Source: Obelidium mucronatum
Taxonomy: Eukaryota > Chytridiomycota > Chytridiomycetes > Chytridiales > Chytriomycetaceae
DNA length: 64,000 bases
Direction: 5' to 3'
Assembly (NCBI GenBank): GCA_025765595.1
Contig: JAIVFH010000037.1
Span: forward strand, 62,001-126,000
Translations under genes and position numbers: made by a program
The notes under the pieces: model-generated
Databases searched by the model: none
What the model saw: only the letters and a program-made list of their open reading frames with translations
Told to the model about the DNA's origin: nothing
Shown: piece after piece, positions 8,467-18,185 of the stretch
How positions within the stretch are numbered: position 1 is the stretch's first letter
Layout: each line of letters starts with the position of its first letter

Positions 8467-10030
8467 TCAATTGTGGATAGAATTACAAGCCATAAACATT
8501 CCAGCACCCAAAGCACCACCCAACAATGCACCCACATTAATAATAACACCATACCACAATTCACTATCCCCCTTTCCTGGAATCGGCAAAATGTAGTGAA
8601 TCAAACGAGGAGCAAAGTCACGAGCCGGGTTTGCTGCGAAACCAGTTGGACCACCGAGACCCAGAATTAAAACCATAATGTAAAGACCAATCAGTAATGG
8701 AGCCATTGTTGGCATGGTGCCGTTCTTGAAGCCAGCGTCAGTAATCATTTCGAGACGGGCGTCAATCATGCTGGCACCGAAAATAAGGAACGCAGTTCCA
8801 AGCATTTCGACAAGGAAGTTGTGGATGGGGAGGAAAATGGCGGGTCGAGTGGCAAAGACGGAGAGCTTTGTGGCTTGGTCAGCGGCAATAGCGGCACGGC
8901 CGAGAGCTTCTTCTCTGTTGATTTTAGCGAGTTCTCCCTTTCCAGCAGCGGCACCAGAGGCTTCAATTTCAGGCTCAGGGCTGGCGTTTCTTGCTGGAAT
9001 AGCCAAGTCTCCTGCGGTTGTATCGAAATGCACAGAGGGTTCATTTCCACCGAGTTCACGTTCAAACTTTCTCAACAAGCGTTGCATGTCAGCGACTTGC
9101 AAACTGTGACGCCTCTTGATACCGCCAGCGGCGACAATTGTATTAGAGGATTCACCCTTCTCCAAAGCAGGAACCGATGCTTTTCGCGAAAGAGACTCTT
9201 TCCCAGTTGGGAATGGCACTTCGGCACCGTGAAGAGCGTAAGTTCCACCAATCAAGTGTTCAACAACACCTTCTGGGTCTTCATCAAAGCTTTCATTCAA
9301 CAAGTAGTATCGGGCGTCGGCAATGCGTTGGGCAAGAGTCTTTTTGGAGTCTGGTGTGGTCTTGGATGCATAATGGGGTTTAGTGTTGTAGGAAGCAAAT
9401 CGAAGAGCAGATGGCTCGATTTGATCACGGGTTCGGAGAAGCAAGTCGTCAGTGTTGCTTGCTCTTGCTTCGGGGACTGTTCGGAAGTGGGGGAGATAGA
9501 TGAGGTAGATGAATAAGGCGCCGGCAGCACCTCCAGCGAGTTCGGAGGCTGAGAGTGCGAGAAAGTCGGTGAAGTCGAGTTTTCCTCTAAATTGGGTTCG
9601 CAAAGTTTTTTGTTTAGCTGGCAGGTAGATGTCAAACTTGAAGAACAACGTGCCCACCGAACCCAGAGTGACAAGACCATGGCTGGATTCAAATGCGCGG
9701 AAGAGTAACCAAACATGCAAATGGCAGCAGTGAATGACATTGAGAATCCAAAGGCAATGAATCCAAATCCAAAGGCGTGTCCTTTGGTGTTTGGCAAAAG
9801 TTCGTTCGCAATCATACCCAGGCCTGAATAGTTGCGTTAGGGGACGGTGATCAGATTCAGTAAAGGAGTTCGGCAGGTGCATACCCATTCCGATAGCCAT
9901 GAATGTTGCAAGAAACTGAAAGTCGCAAAAGATAGGAGACAGGGTTAGTTGCAAGGCTCATTCAGATCATTCACAACTGTACCTCAGTCAAGCATCTAGT
10001 TCCTAAAGAGTATATTCCAGTGTAGCCCAT
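8467..10030 (-). CDS. Aquaglyceroporin (MIP family) with about 200-residue loop insertion
   Basis: Membrane channel for glycerol and other small solutes. The start ATG at 10028-10030 gives MGYTGIYSLGTRCLTEFLAT. Two introns (about 9913-9982 and 9829-9890) join it to the TM1-TM2 region. The first half-helix is AHLNPAMVL (NPA box 1). A third intron (about 9565-9630) leads to ELAGGAAGALFIYLIYLPHF (TM3). TM4 is FLVEMLGTAFLIFG, and NPA box 2 is GFAANPARDFAPRL. The Asp after NPAR marks the glycerol-type subclass. Between TM3 and TM4, where loop C is normally about 30 residues, lie about 215 hydrophilic residues (bases 8830-9485). This stretch carries basic-Ser motifs RKAS and RRHS and an acidic/Ala segment. 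Related to fungal Fps1-like channels by motif, but the extension is in a different place from the Fps1 tails. Confidence 0.9.
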
Positions 10031-10398
10031 AGTATAGATAAAGTAGTGACACTATTGAAAGTGGAAATATAAGATGACTTGATAATATTTATGCAATTTC
10101 CAAAAATGGACTGCAAGGGTGAGTCATTCTAACTTAGTGAGATAAGCCCTATGGCTTGCCACAAAAACTGCCCATATCTTTTCTTGCTTTTTCATCTGGA
10201 TTCACGACTGTATTAGTCAATACACTGCCGATCCTATTAACATTGTCAAGTTGATTACTTGGACTGGCAAGGGAAAGAGATGCCGCCCATGATATACTCA
10301 TTTGAATAGACTCTGTGGCAAGTGTTTCAATTCTTAACGTAATCTTACATCGCTTGTAACAGCATTGAATTCAGTTGTTGTATTTGACTTTGTATTAA
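10031..10398. promoter_or_regulatory. Divergent intergenic region, aquaglyceroporin / SLC49-like transporter
   Basis: 368 bases between two divergently transcribed membrane-transport genes. It should contain both promoters. It holds one 23-codon open stretch on the minus strand (near 10130-10195) with no family resemblance. No clear binding-site motif was identified by eye. Confidence 0.4.
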
Positions 10399-11685
10399 AT
10401 GTCAGATTCCGAAACGACATTCAAGCTTTCACCATTCCGCTTTGTAGTACTCCTCGCCGTGTTTCTCGGCAATATCAACAACGCAATTGTATGGTCAACG
10501 TATGCTTCAGTGACGCCATCGACAGCGCTTCGCTACAACGTAACCACCGAGCAAATCAACAACCTCGTTCTCTTCTTTGATGTTTGCTTCTTCCCCTTTG
10601 CCGCCGTGGCGCCATACGTCCTCGATGTGTTTGGCCTGCGACCCGCAGTCCTCCTGGGAACGTGGACAACTGTCCTTGGCACGTTCGTCAGGTGGGCGTC
10701 AAAGTTTGCCTCGGGCAAAGAGACGCAGCTGGCGCTGGTCTTTGCGGGACAACTCACAGCGGCGCTTGCGAATCCGTTTACGCTCGATGCGCCAACGAAA
10801 GTGGCCGCGCTGTGGTTTGGCGAGAACGAACGGCTGACGGCAAACACTGTCATGTCGCTGGCCACGTTTCTGGGGAGCGCGCTGGTGCTGCCGATTGCCC
10901 CGTGGATCGTGAAGGAAGATCCGCGGAATATCGATGTGTTGAATCTGGTGACTTTCTTGATTACACTGGTGTTTGCGCTGCCATCCCTTGCTGTTCGGAA
11001 CAAGCCGCCTACTCCGCCGTCCCTTGCTGCGGAGGAAGAGTCAATGCCCTTCTGGGATGGAGTGAAAGCGCTTTCAAAGAATACAGAGTTTATTCTGCTC
11101 TTTCTCATTGCGGGTCTGTCCATGGGGACGTTTGAGGTCTACATTACTCTCATCAGTGATTCTATTGTGCCATTTGGATACTCGGAGGCTGATTCTGGTG
11201 TTCTCGGTATAATATCGATTGCGTTTGGGATTGTAACCTCCATTCTCTTGGCTCGGAGCTTGGATCATTCAAAATCACATCGCCGCGTGCTCAAACGACT
11301 GCCTTTTGTGGCAATCATGGGATTTCTTGGCTTCAGCTTTTGCGCACTTGATACTTCTCGCCGCTTCTGGTTGTATGCAAGTGCTGCCACTATTGGAATT
11401 GGATGTTTCCCTATCCTTCCAATTGTTTTGGAGGTGGGTGCGGAATCTGCACGCCCTGTAGGCGAAGGGACTTCTGGGGGTGTACTAGAAACATCGATTC
11501 AATTGTTTGCAATCTTTATTCTGATTGTTTCGAATCGGTTGCGAGATTTGGAGGGAAAGCTTGGAAATGCGCTTGTTTGGTTTGTCATTGTGTTTGCTGT
11601 TGTTGCACTCATTGTTTTCTTTTTGGGAGGGAACGAATCACCAGAGGATAATGATGATGGTGAGACGCGGACGTTGCTGCAATAA
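10399..11685 (+). CDS. MFS transporter, SLC49 (FLVCR/DIRC2)-like
   Basis: Twelve-segment major facilitator protein of 428 residues in a single exon, starting MSDSETTFKLSPFRFVVLL. The pattern fits SLC49: an early W-x-x-Y (VWSTYASV) in TM1, a short TM1-TM2 loop, GLRPAVLLGTWTTVLGTFVR in TM2-TM3, QLTAALANPFTLDAPTKVAA in TM4-TM5 and a cytosolic acidic tail. SLC49 members move heme, choline, ethanolamine or pyridoxine; the substrate here is not determined. Bases 10560-10900 are much richer in G+C than the last third. The next gene on the same strand starts 137 bases after the stop. Confidence 0.82.
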   Translation: MSDSETTFKLSPFRFVVLLAVFLGNINNAIVWSTYASVTPSTALRYNVTTEQINNLVLFFDVCFFPFAAVAPYVLDVFGLRPAVLLGTWTTVLGTFVRWASKFASGKETQLALVFAGQLTAALANPFTLDAPTKVAALWFGENERLTANTVMSLATFLGSALVLPIAPWIVKEDPRNIDVLNLVTFLITLVFALPSLAVRNKPPTPPSLAAEEESMPFWDGVKALSKNTEFILLFLIAGLSMGTFEVYITLISDSIVPFGYSEADSGVLGIISIAFGIVTSILLARSLDHSKSHRRVLKRLPFVAIMGFLGFSFCALDTSRRFWLYASAATIGIGCFPILPIVLEVGAESARPVGEGTSGGVLETSIQLFAIFILIVSNRLRDLEGKLGNALVWFVIVFAVVALIVFFLGGNESPEDNDDGETRTLLQ

Positions 11686-11822
11686 ATAGCCATTTTGTAT
11701 TCGATTTTGATTCAAGTTCAAACAGAGATACCAGTTCCCGCTGATTGTGAAATATCATTTAAAACATATTTTATCGCCATTCAATCATTTGTGAATGAAG
11801 GGACTCTTTGTTTGAAAAAAAA

Positions 11823-13244
11823 ATGATTGGATCCTATCGGATCCCCGCTGAGATTGTGCTTCACGTGGCAACATTCTTGGACAAGTTCACTACTCTCCAG
11901 CTGTCATGCTGCAGCCGCAACCTGCGTGGCGGGCTTGAGCGCCGCTTGTTTGTCGGCGTTGACTTTGAGACGACAGAAGCCGTTGCAGACTTTGTCGCCA
12001 GCGAATGCGCCGCGTGGGAGGCGCACGTGCGGCGGGTCACGTGTGGCAAGAGCGTCGACCAATCAGACGCGGTCTTTGGCCGCATGCTGGCGCGCTTTGC
12101 GGCGGCGAATCATCTCGCGTTGTTTCTGGCCGTGCCGCACAAGGCGCTCGACGCCTTTCTGCAGACGCCCGGTGCGCAGAAAGTGGCGCTGACGCTGCAG
12201 ATGGGCGGCGCGTGGCTGGGTGGCGCCGGCAGTCCGCTGATGCGGCTGTCAAGCCTCAGCGGCACAAATTACAACTGTTTCGGCGGGCTGATTACAGCCG
12301 CGCCGCTTAATGCATCGCGTTTATCGGCGCTGACAGAGCTGCAGCTTGGCCTGGAAGTCCTCAAGGATGCCGCTCCCATTCTGCCGCCGCTGCTTCCAAC
12401 TCTCAGGCGTTTTGTTGTCAATGCAACCACCGTAATTCCCAACTTGTATGGTTTCGAGATTGCGGATATTATTGCGTTTGCCCCCACCTATCCAACTCTT
12501 GACATTGAACTCCGGTGTCGAGTTGATGTGGACATGTTGCTGAAGATACCAGACGAGCGCACTTTCACCAGTCTCATTAAAAGCATCCAAAAACCGGAAC
12601 CTCATTTTCGAATGACCAGAATGGATGCTATCGGAGGCAGCCCCAACCGGCATCTTGCACGTATCCATGCATTAGCAACACAATTTCCCAATATTGGGTG
12701 GAAGTTGTCGCCTTATGATCATCCAGACATTGGCTGGACACGATATTTCCCTCATTTTTCTCGCGTCTTTGACACTGTTGTCGTGTCTATTCCGTTTTAT
12801 CCTGCCGCAGATGACTTGCAGTTTTTGCGCGCCTTCCATAGAATACGAACTGTTGAAATTCTGAATATTCAACAAAATTTTGATGCCTTGACCACTATCA
12901 TGGATGTTGTTTCAGACATGCCAAGTGTGGAGAGAATTGAGTGGCATATTGAGTATTTGAAGGACAATTGTCCGTTCCACCTACTGTCTTTACTGAGTCA
13001 CAAAGTTTGGGCAGTAAAGATCTCGTGTGATCGGGGTGTTGTCTTTGGCAACAAAGAGTTTCCTATACGTAGCAACAAGGAGTTTTTGGACAAGTTTGTT
13101 TGTCACTTGCCAGCGGGTGTTCGAGAGTTTGAGTTCAAGTTTTCTTGTGGGAACGACGTGTTGCTGAAAGAATTGGCGGCAGCAACGCGTGAGCACTTTT
13201 TGAAACTTGGGAGAGCCGTGCACATCAAATTTAAAGTTTCATAG
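11823..13244 (+). CDS. F-box-like protein
   Basis: Single-exon protein of about 473 residues. The first ATG (11823-11825), directly after an A tract, gives MIGSYRIPAEIVLHVATFLD, followed by KFTTLQLSCCSRNLRGGLE. This has the IPxEI..H...FLD...L..L...S spacing of an F-box. The rest is leucine-rich and irregular, probably a degenerate LRR or solenoid substrate-binding region, but clean repeats are not visible. Expected role: SCF ubiquitin-ligase adaptor. The first 500 bases are strikingly GC-rich (44 of 60 bases at 12001-12060), the 3' end is not (26 of 60 at 13081-13140). Substrate unknown. Confidence 0.7.
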   Translation: MIGSYRIPAEIVLHVATFLDKFTTLQLSCCSRNLRGGLERRLFVGVDFETTEAVADFVASECAAWEAHVRRVTCGKSVDQSDAVFGRMLARFAAANHLALFLAVPHKALDAFLQTPGAQKVALTLQMGGAWLGGAGSPLMRLSSLSGTNYNCFGGLITAAPLNASRLSALTELQLGLEVLKDAAPILPPLLPTLRRFVVNATTVIPNLYGFEIADIIAFAPTYPTLDIELRCRVDVDMLLKIPDERTFTSLIKSIQKPEPHFRMTRMDAIGGSPNRHLARIHALATQFPNIGWKLSPYDHPDIGWTRYFPHFSRVFDTVVVSIPFYPAADDLQFLRAFHRIRTVEILNIQQNFDALTTIMDVVSDMPSVERIEWHIEYLKDNCPFHLLSLLSHKVWAVKISCDRGVVFGNKEFPIRSNKEFLDKFVCHLPAGVREFEFKFSCGNDVLLKELAAATREHFLKLGRAVHIKFKVS

Positions 13245-13310
13245 ATATATAGAGGATGATAAATATACATTTGATATATCGTTGTTTTTTTTTCTTAATC
13301 CAACATTAAA

Positions 13311-13921
13311 TCAAATATACTTGCTCCACTTGTTCCCCACCCACAAACAATTAGAAACCAACGCTCCCGCAACAACCAAATTCAAAACACTCGAAATCCC
13401 ATGAAGTCTCCCGAAACGACGAACCACCTCCTTGGGAGCGTCAGCCCCGGATTTCTCAATCTGTTCCCTCAAAACTTTTGCTTGACGCGTTGCAGGACCC
13501 ACTACAACCCAATTCGCAAACGCACAAAGACTACCCGCCGCAATCGCCCCTACATTCCATGCATCGTTGGATTTGGCGGTCGATGTTGCAATGTTTTTCG
13601 AAATGGCTTGGAGAATGTCAGAGTTGTTGTTCAAGTGGCTGAGGCGGTATGTTGAGTATGTCAGGAAGGCAGTCAAGCCAAACGAGAGTGCGAAATAGAT
13701 TGGGAATTGTTTGCTTTGGAGTTGGCTGAATGTCTGCTTGGGCAGGGTTTTGAATTGGATGAGAGATGTTACAAACGTTGTGTGCAGGACCTTTTGGTTT
13801 TTTGTGAGAGGCATATTAATATGAGCAGTGAGTAGTTTTATACGCTTACCATCCCTGTTGCTGTGCCCAAGGCAAGGACGTGGTAGCCGTGGAGACCAGG
13901 AAGGAAATCAGTCAAGGCCAT
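13311..13921 (-). CDS. TMEM205/DUF4149-like membrane protein
   Basis: Small multi-pass membrane protein of about 185 residues in two exons. Exon 1 (ATG at 13919-13921) codes MALTDFLPGLHGYHVLALGT, and a GTAAGC intron (about 13796-13850) joins to VLHTTFVTSLIQFKTLPKQT. Hydrophobic segments are YFALSFGLTAFLTYSTY, VGAIAAGSLCAFANWVVVGP and VLNLVVAGALVSN. The conserved NWVVVGPATRQAKVLRE stretch and the late RFGRLHGISSVLNL motif match the DUF4149/TMEM205 group, where N-W-x-x-x-x-P and H-x-x-S-x-x-x-N are typical. Function of the group is poorly defined (membrane trafficking or drug resistance in animals). Confidence 0.8.
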
Positions 13922-14075
13922 TTATGAATAAAATAAAAATACCAAATTAAAAACGAGTTTACTTCCTTATTAACAAAAAAAAAGCGTCCATTATAAGCAA
14001 TAAAAACAGCAAGAAAAAATAGAGTCCCTTTCGTTGCTAACCTTTGGATGCAAAATCAATCCAAAAAAAAAAAAA

Positions 14076-14297
14076 ATGGCCACAGTTATCTTGGCACACA
14101 AGCTACTACTATTAAGCCTTGCCTTCCTGTTTTCTATATATATATCCGCGCCTATGCGTAATCATTTGAAGCTTGCTATTGTAATAGCTGACGCATTTGC
14201 TGCTTCAAGGTCTTTCACGTTCAAGACCGTCGTTTCTATTCCTTTCTTGTCATCGGACACGCTTAAACCCAATTCCTTTCCATCAGCACTCTCTTGA
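14076..14297 (+). CDS. Possible small signal-peptide ORF, antisense to the next gene's 3' end
   Basis: An ATG directly follows a 14-base A tract preceded by TCAATCC. The same context stands before the HMG-box gene start at 22584. The 73-codon frame opens MATVILAHKLLLLSLAFLFS, which looks like a cleavable signal peptide. Its second half overlaps, on the other strand, the coding end of the minus-strand gene ending at 14162. Only one of the two overlapping frames may be real in that part, or this may be chance. Low confidence. Confidence 0.22.
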   Translation: MATVILAHKLLLLSLAFLFSIYISAPMRNHLKLAIVIADAFAASRSFTFKTVVSIPFLSSDTLKPNSFPSALS

Positions 14298-15740
14298 ACG
14301 AGAAAGTGACTCCACCGTTTATTCCTTGGAAGCGAGCCACCACCAACAACGGCGCCACCTCCTGGAATATCTTCCACAGTTTGAACAGCCGTGCTCGCTG
14401 TGATCCTCGAGTTGGCACCACCATCAGCACCACCGGTACTCGTTTCCCCGGTTTCCAAATTCCGTTCTTCTAGATGAAGTGATGAAGAACTACTTTTCTT
14501 GAAAATGGCAGCCGCGGTTTTGTGGATAAACTTTCGAAGACCCCCGCCGCTGTTGCCGCCACTACTTTTAGATGGTTTCCCGCCTTCAGCAGTTACTGCT
14601 ACTGCTGCTGTCGGGTCAATTCCTGAAGGCGATGAGCTCGCGGGTGTTCTTCCAGGCGCGATCAAGGTTGAGTTTGTAGGTGTTTGAAGGTGACTCGTGT
14701 TGACGTTGGATGAAATTGATTCTAAAGTTGCGGTACTAGGGGCGTTTCCTGACTTGAGAGAATCGATCTGTGATGGAACGGAGGTGGAGATAGTGGTTAT
14801 GCTGGTTGTAGTGGTTTCCTGATTCCTTGGTTTGGTTTTGCTTGTTGGTTTGAAGTAACATTGGTACTTGTAGGAGGATGGTATGCATCTCGCATGTTTT
14901 GTGTTGATTTTGATTTGAAACGGCTAGAGAGTAGGTCTCGAATGGATCGCCCGCGTTCCATTGTTTCCTTGTTTCCTCGAGATGTTTCTTCGAAGGCTTC
15001 CAGAGGGGATGGTGTGCAGAAGATAATATCTGCATTGAGCGCCGTTTAAGGCTTTTACTGTCGATTGATTGAGTAGCTCGCAAGAGCCCGGGTCGTATTA
15101 TTGAGGGAAGAGACGTTGAAGGCATCAGAATTCGTTTCAGAGACTTGTGCTGCTTGTTTTCCAAGCTATTTCATGAGTATCGATGCTATCAAGCACATTA
15201 TTAACAGCAGGTTCTTGGTCCTCTTCATCAGGATACACTGTTGGATGGAATCCTATTTCCAAAGAAGATGCACCCCCAAAAAAAAACCTGAGAAATCCGC
15301 GATTATAAGAAAACGCAATAATACACAAACCATTAAGTGCAGCGGGCGCGTTCTCGAATGTCTGGACATTCTGGACTCGTTCCTTCAGTTGACGGTCGAC
15401 TTGATGTTCTACCAAGAGTTTTGGAAGCCCATCTGCCAAGACTGGTATCCCGCTCATATAAGGAATCTATAAAACGGGGGGTTTATTTAGATACTGTGGA
15501 GATAGGAAGCAACTAAACTGACTCACCAAGCAATCCACTCCCCATTGAAGTTGTTCGGCGTACTCTGTTGGGATCGTCTTCATTGAGGAACAATTTCTAC
15601 GGTCCGTGATCTTCCTCCAAGGCTTCCAATAAGCCATCTATTGCTTCTACTGCTGCCTGTCAGGAGCAATATCGGGAGATTCTTGAATTGTTCCTAGCCT
15701 TTCGGACATCCGAAAACCAGTTCCAAGGATTCCTTTACAA
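14162..15740 (-). CDS. Hypothetical multi-exon low-complexity protein (boundaries uncertain)
   Basis: Open segments in successive frames read as one protein if several short introns are removed. From the 5' side they are SERLGTIQESPDIAP, AVEAIDGLLEALEED, IPYMSGIPVLADGLPKLL, VEHQVDRQLKERVQNVQTFE, ADIIFCTPSPLEAFEE, and MERGRSIRDLLSSRFKSKST. The last exon (14162-14680) is Ser/Gly-rich, with LRKFIHKTAAAIFKK, and ends ANASAITIASFK. No known domain was recognised. It may continue upstream into the gene at 15841-17146: a GTAAGA donor near 15805 would link the two regions, but the exact exons could not be fixed. The motif LRKFIHKTAAAIFKK+Ser-run resembles IKKLLQKTSAFFKL+Ser-run in the gene at 18186-20501, suggesting relationship. 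Confidence 0.4.
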
Positions 15741-15840
15741 AACTTCAATTAATACACAAGTATATGTAAAAATACAGAAATATTTTTTAGGTATCTTACT
15801 TTCTCCGATTGAAACACTTGGTCGTGACATGTCTTGATTC

Positions 15841-17146
15841 TCATCGAATCCGACCAACTCCTTCCTCATCACCACCATTCCACCTTGAATTCTTGGCCCT
15901 TCCGCCACTACCAACACGACCCATCAAATTCCCAGTGAAATTTCTCCATCTCATGCTCTTGAGCTGTTTCTGTCTCACCTTGGCAGCCTGATATTCAGCC
16001 CACTCCTGTCGATACGCCACTTCCGAAACCGAATCTTCAGGACATATACTCTCAGCGTAATTCCGTGCCCAAGGCATTGAATAGTAATCGTCATCCATCA
16101 TGGAAACAAAACCCGTGAATTGTTTGATTTCTTCACGTTGCTGTGCTAGAATCATTTCGAGGGATGGCATGAAGGGAGAAGGACCAATTTCGAGATCTTG
16201 GTCTTCTTGGTCTTGGTCGTGGTGGAAAGCCTGTTTGTCAGGTGCCAACAGCAACAACACAGTCACGATCGCTGTCTTCATGTTCATGGTAAATGTTACC
16301 GCTGGCATCAACAGCATCAGAATCGTTGATGATCACGTCAACAGCAGCGACAGCAACAGCAAGTCCAGTTTTGGGTTCCTCAAAGTCGGCTTGTGAGCTT
16401 GTTCCCGGCGCTAGACACACTCCTTCTTCCTCTTTGTCGACTTGTTCATCTTGATCGTTGCCTCCATCGTCATCTTCTTCTTCTTCCAAAGTCTCCATGG
16501 TTCGACACAGCTCCATGGACGGGAACGGGGGTGGCCTGTCCAACGAGAGTCTCCCTCTTCCAATCAAGTAGGAAACAGTGGCGTGATCAACCCGCTGTAG
16601 CAATGGAGGGATTGGCGAAGCAGCCATGGATAAATGATTTGAGGGAAAAGGCTTATTAAGTACGTTATGAATGTCGTCGTTGTCTTCCAATTGGGTTCTC
16701 GAGATTGACGTAATTTGGTCTGCGGTCATGAACTCATTTTCTGGCGAGTGAAGCCACAAGCCCAGTGTTGAAGCCTCGCTTGCTGATGCTAGAAACAATT
16801 GCCACAGCGTTTCTGCGCAGAGAGTTTGTTGAATTGTTTGGCTCGGATCGCTCGAGTAGTTGCAGCTGTGCTGTGGGGAGCCAAGGCGGCGGGACGGACA
16901 CTGGTGAGTCACGCTGGGGGAGGAGAGAGACTGGCGCTGGGACAGGCTGGACGGTGCTTCGAAGCGACACATTCGACATCGAGGCTGCTGGCTGCTGAAG
17001 TCCAGAGCGCCGCTGGCTGGCCGCACGGACCGAGGAGTCCGGGCCGTGTGGGATTCGCGCTGCGCCTGGCGGGGCGTCGCCGGCGGCGTCAGCGGCAACG
17101 CGGGGGCGCTGCGGCGGCGTTCTGCGCGGTTTTTGCGAGGCGGCAT
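15841..17146 (-). CDS. Hypothetical protein with basic N-terminus and acidic middle
   Basis: The start MPPRKNRAERRRSAPALPL is basic and Pro-rich. A middle block reads SYLIGRGRLSLDRPPPFPSM, followed by ETLEEEEDDDGG. Near 16240-16310 the frame must change through an intron. The best pair starts with GTAACA and ends before CAAGAAGAC, giving QEDQDLEIGPSPFMPSLEMI. The C-terminal segment has SMPWARNYAESICPEDSVSE and YRQEWAEYQAAKVRQKQL, ending GVGRIR. No domain recognised. The LDRPPPFPSM block resembles VDRRPFPSMIGG in the single-exon gene at 18186-20501, so the two may be diverged paralogues. GC is very high at the 5' end (16790-17150). It may be the first part of one gene with 14162-15740. Confidence 0.45.
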
Positions 17147-18185
17147 TCGGCGTCGGTGGAAGCGTCTAAGTTGTCTGACGAACGCGAAAATCTGAAAAAC
17201 AGAAATGCTTAAAAGAAATGTGCACTGTCTGGCGCGTATTTTGCCGCTTGCACCAAGAGGTCTGCTCTGCTGATTTCGTGCAAGTGATCCCGTTTCTTAT
17301 TCACTCAAGTGTAAGCGTCACGGCATCCTCGTCCAATCCAAAAACACACGAGGCATAAGAATCTCTCTCCTTGAAAAACACGCCTACTCTCTTTGAGTGC
17401 CGATGGACTGTAAAAGTGTTGCGTAACCTTCAGGAATGAAATCAACGACGACATAGTCGTTTACACCCAAGCCTGAAGTACCTTACATCCCCACCCAGAA
17501 TCCATCACTATTTAGTATTGTGCTCTGTAATACTATCGCGCTGCTTGGAAAATTCAGAGACTTGAGCTTCGCCATCCGAATTGTTGACAAAACAACTGAA
17601 CAATGAGCAATGTCCCCTTCCTCAACAAACTCAGTTTGAAATATCACGGACGACTGGAAAGAGTTTCGACAATTCACTGATGCAAATGGCATATGCGGGA
17701 GTCGTTGGTTCAGCCATAACTTTCACAAACAATTGTTGGAGTGTGGCGTTTTTTTCTTAATTTTTTTTTTGGGAAAGACGAAGCACCAAGCACGACTACA
17801 AGCCATTTTTTTTTTTTGGAATACTCGATTCAATAAGCCCTCGAATAGATGAAGGATTGCCTACACAAAAGGCTCGGGAAGGACCCAAGAGAAACATGGC
17901 TGACTAAATTATTGTAGAAAAATTTTGAAAAAACTTTGACCATCATCATCATCATCCTAAGATCTTCATCCCAGCTCCCCCAAGGGTTTCGCTTCTTTGT
18001 TCTTTGCAACAAAAAAAGCATCCTCCAGGTCTCCGACAGTGAGCGATACATCAAAGTCACCTGAGGTGTCAAACAGAGTTTGGCTCCCTTTTTTTTTTTA
18101 AAAAAAACTCAACTTACACAGACTTACTCATTAATTTATTTAAAAAAGCCCCCAGACTTTACATCCCATCAACAATTTTTTTTTT
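17147..18185. other. About 1 kb with unresolved coding-like segments on the minus strand
   Basis: Minus-strand fragments look like protein but could not be spliced into one frame: DFDVSLTVGDLEDAFFVAKN near 18040-18060, MAEPTTPAYAICISELSKLF near 17660-17715, FVEEGDIAHCSVVLST with ILNSDGFWVGM near 17483-17640, and HSKRVGVFFKERDSYASCVF with LDEDAVTLTLE ending near 17310. A typical donor (GTAAGG) follows the GFWVGM codons and an acceptor lies before the last segment. A small multi-exon gene is therefore likely but its product is not identified. Poly-A/T tracts lie at 17761-17771, 17807-17819 and 18091-18107. Confidence 0.35.

Noticed and set aside
11808..11822. Start of the F-box gene upstream of 11823
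   Set aside because: The in-frame upstream codon is TTG; the first ATG is at 11823 and directly precedes the F-box.
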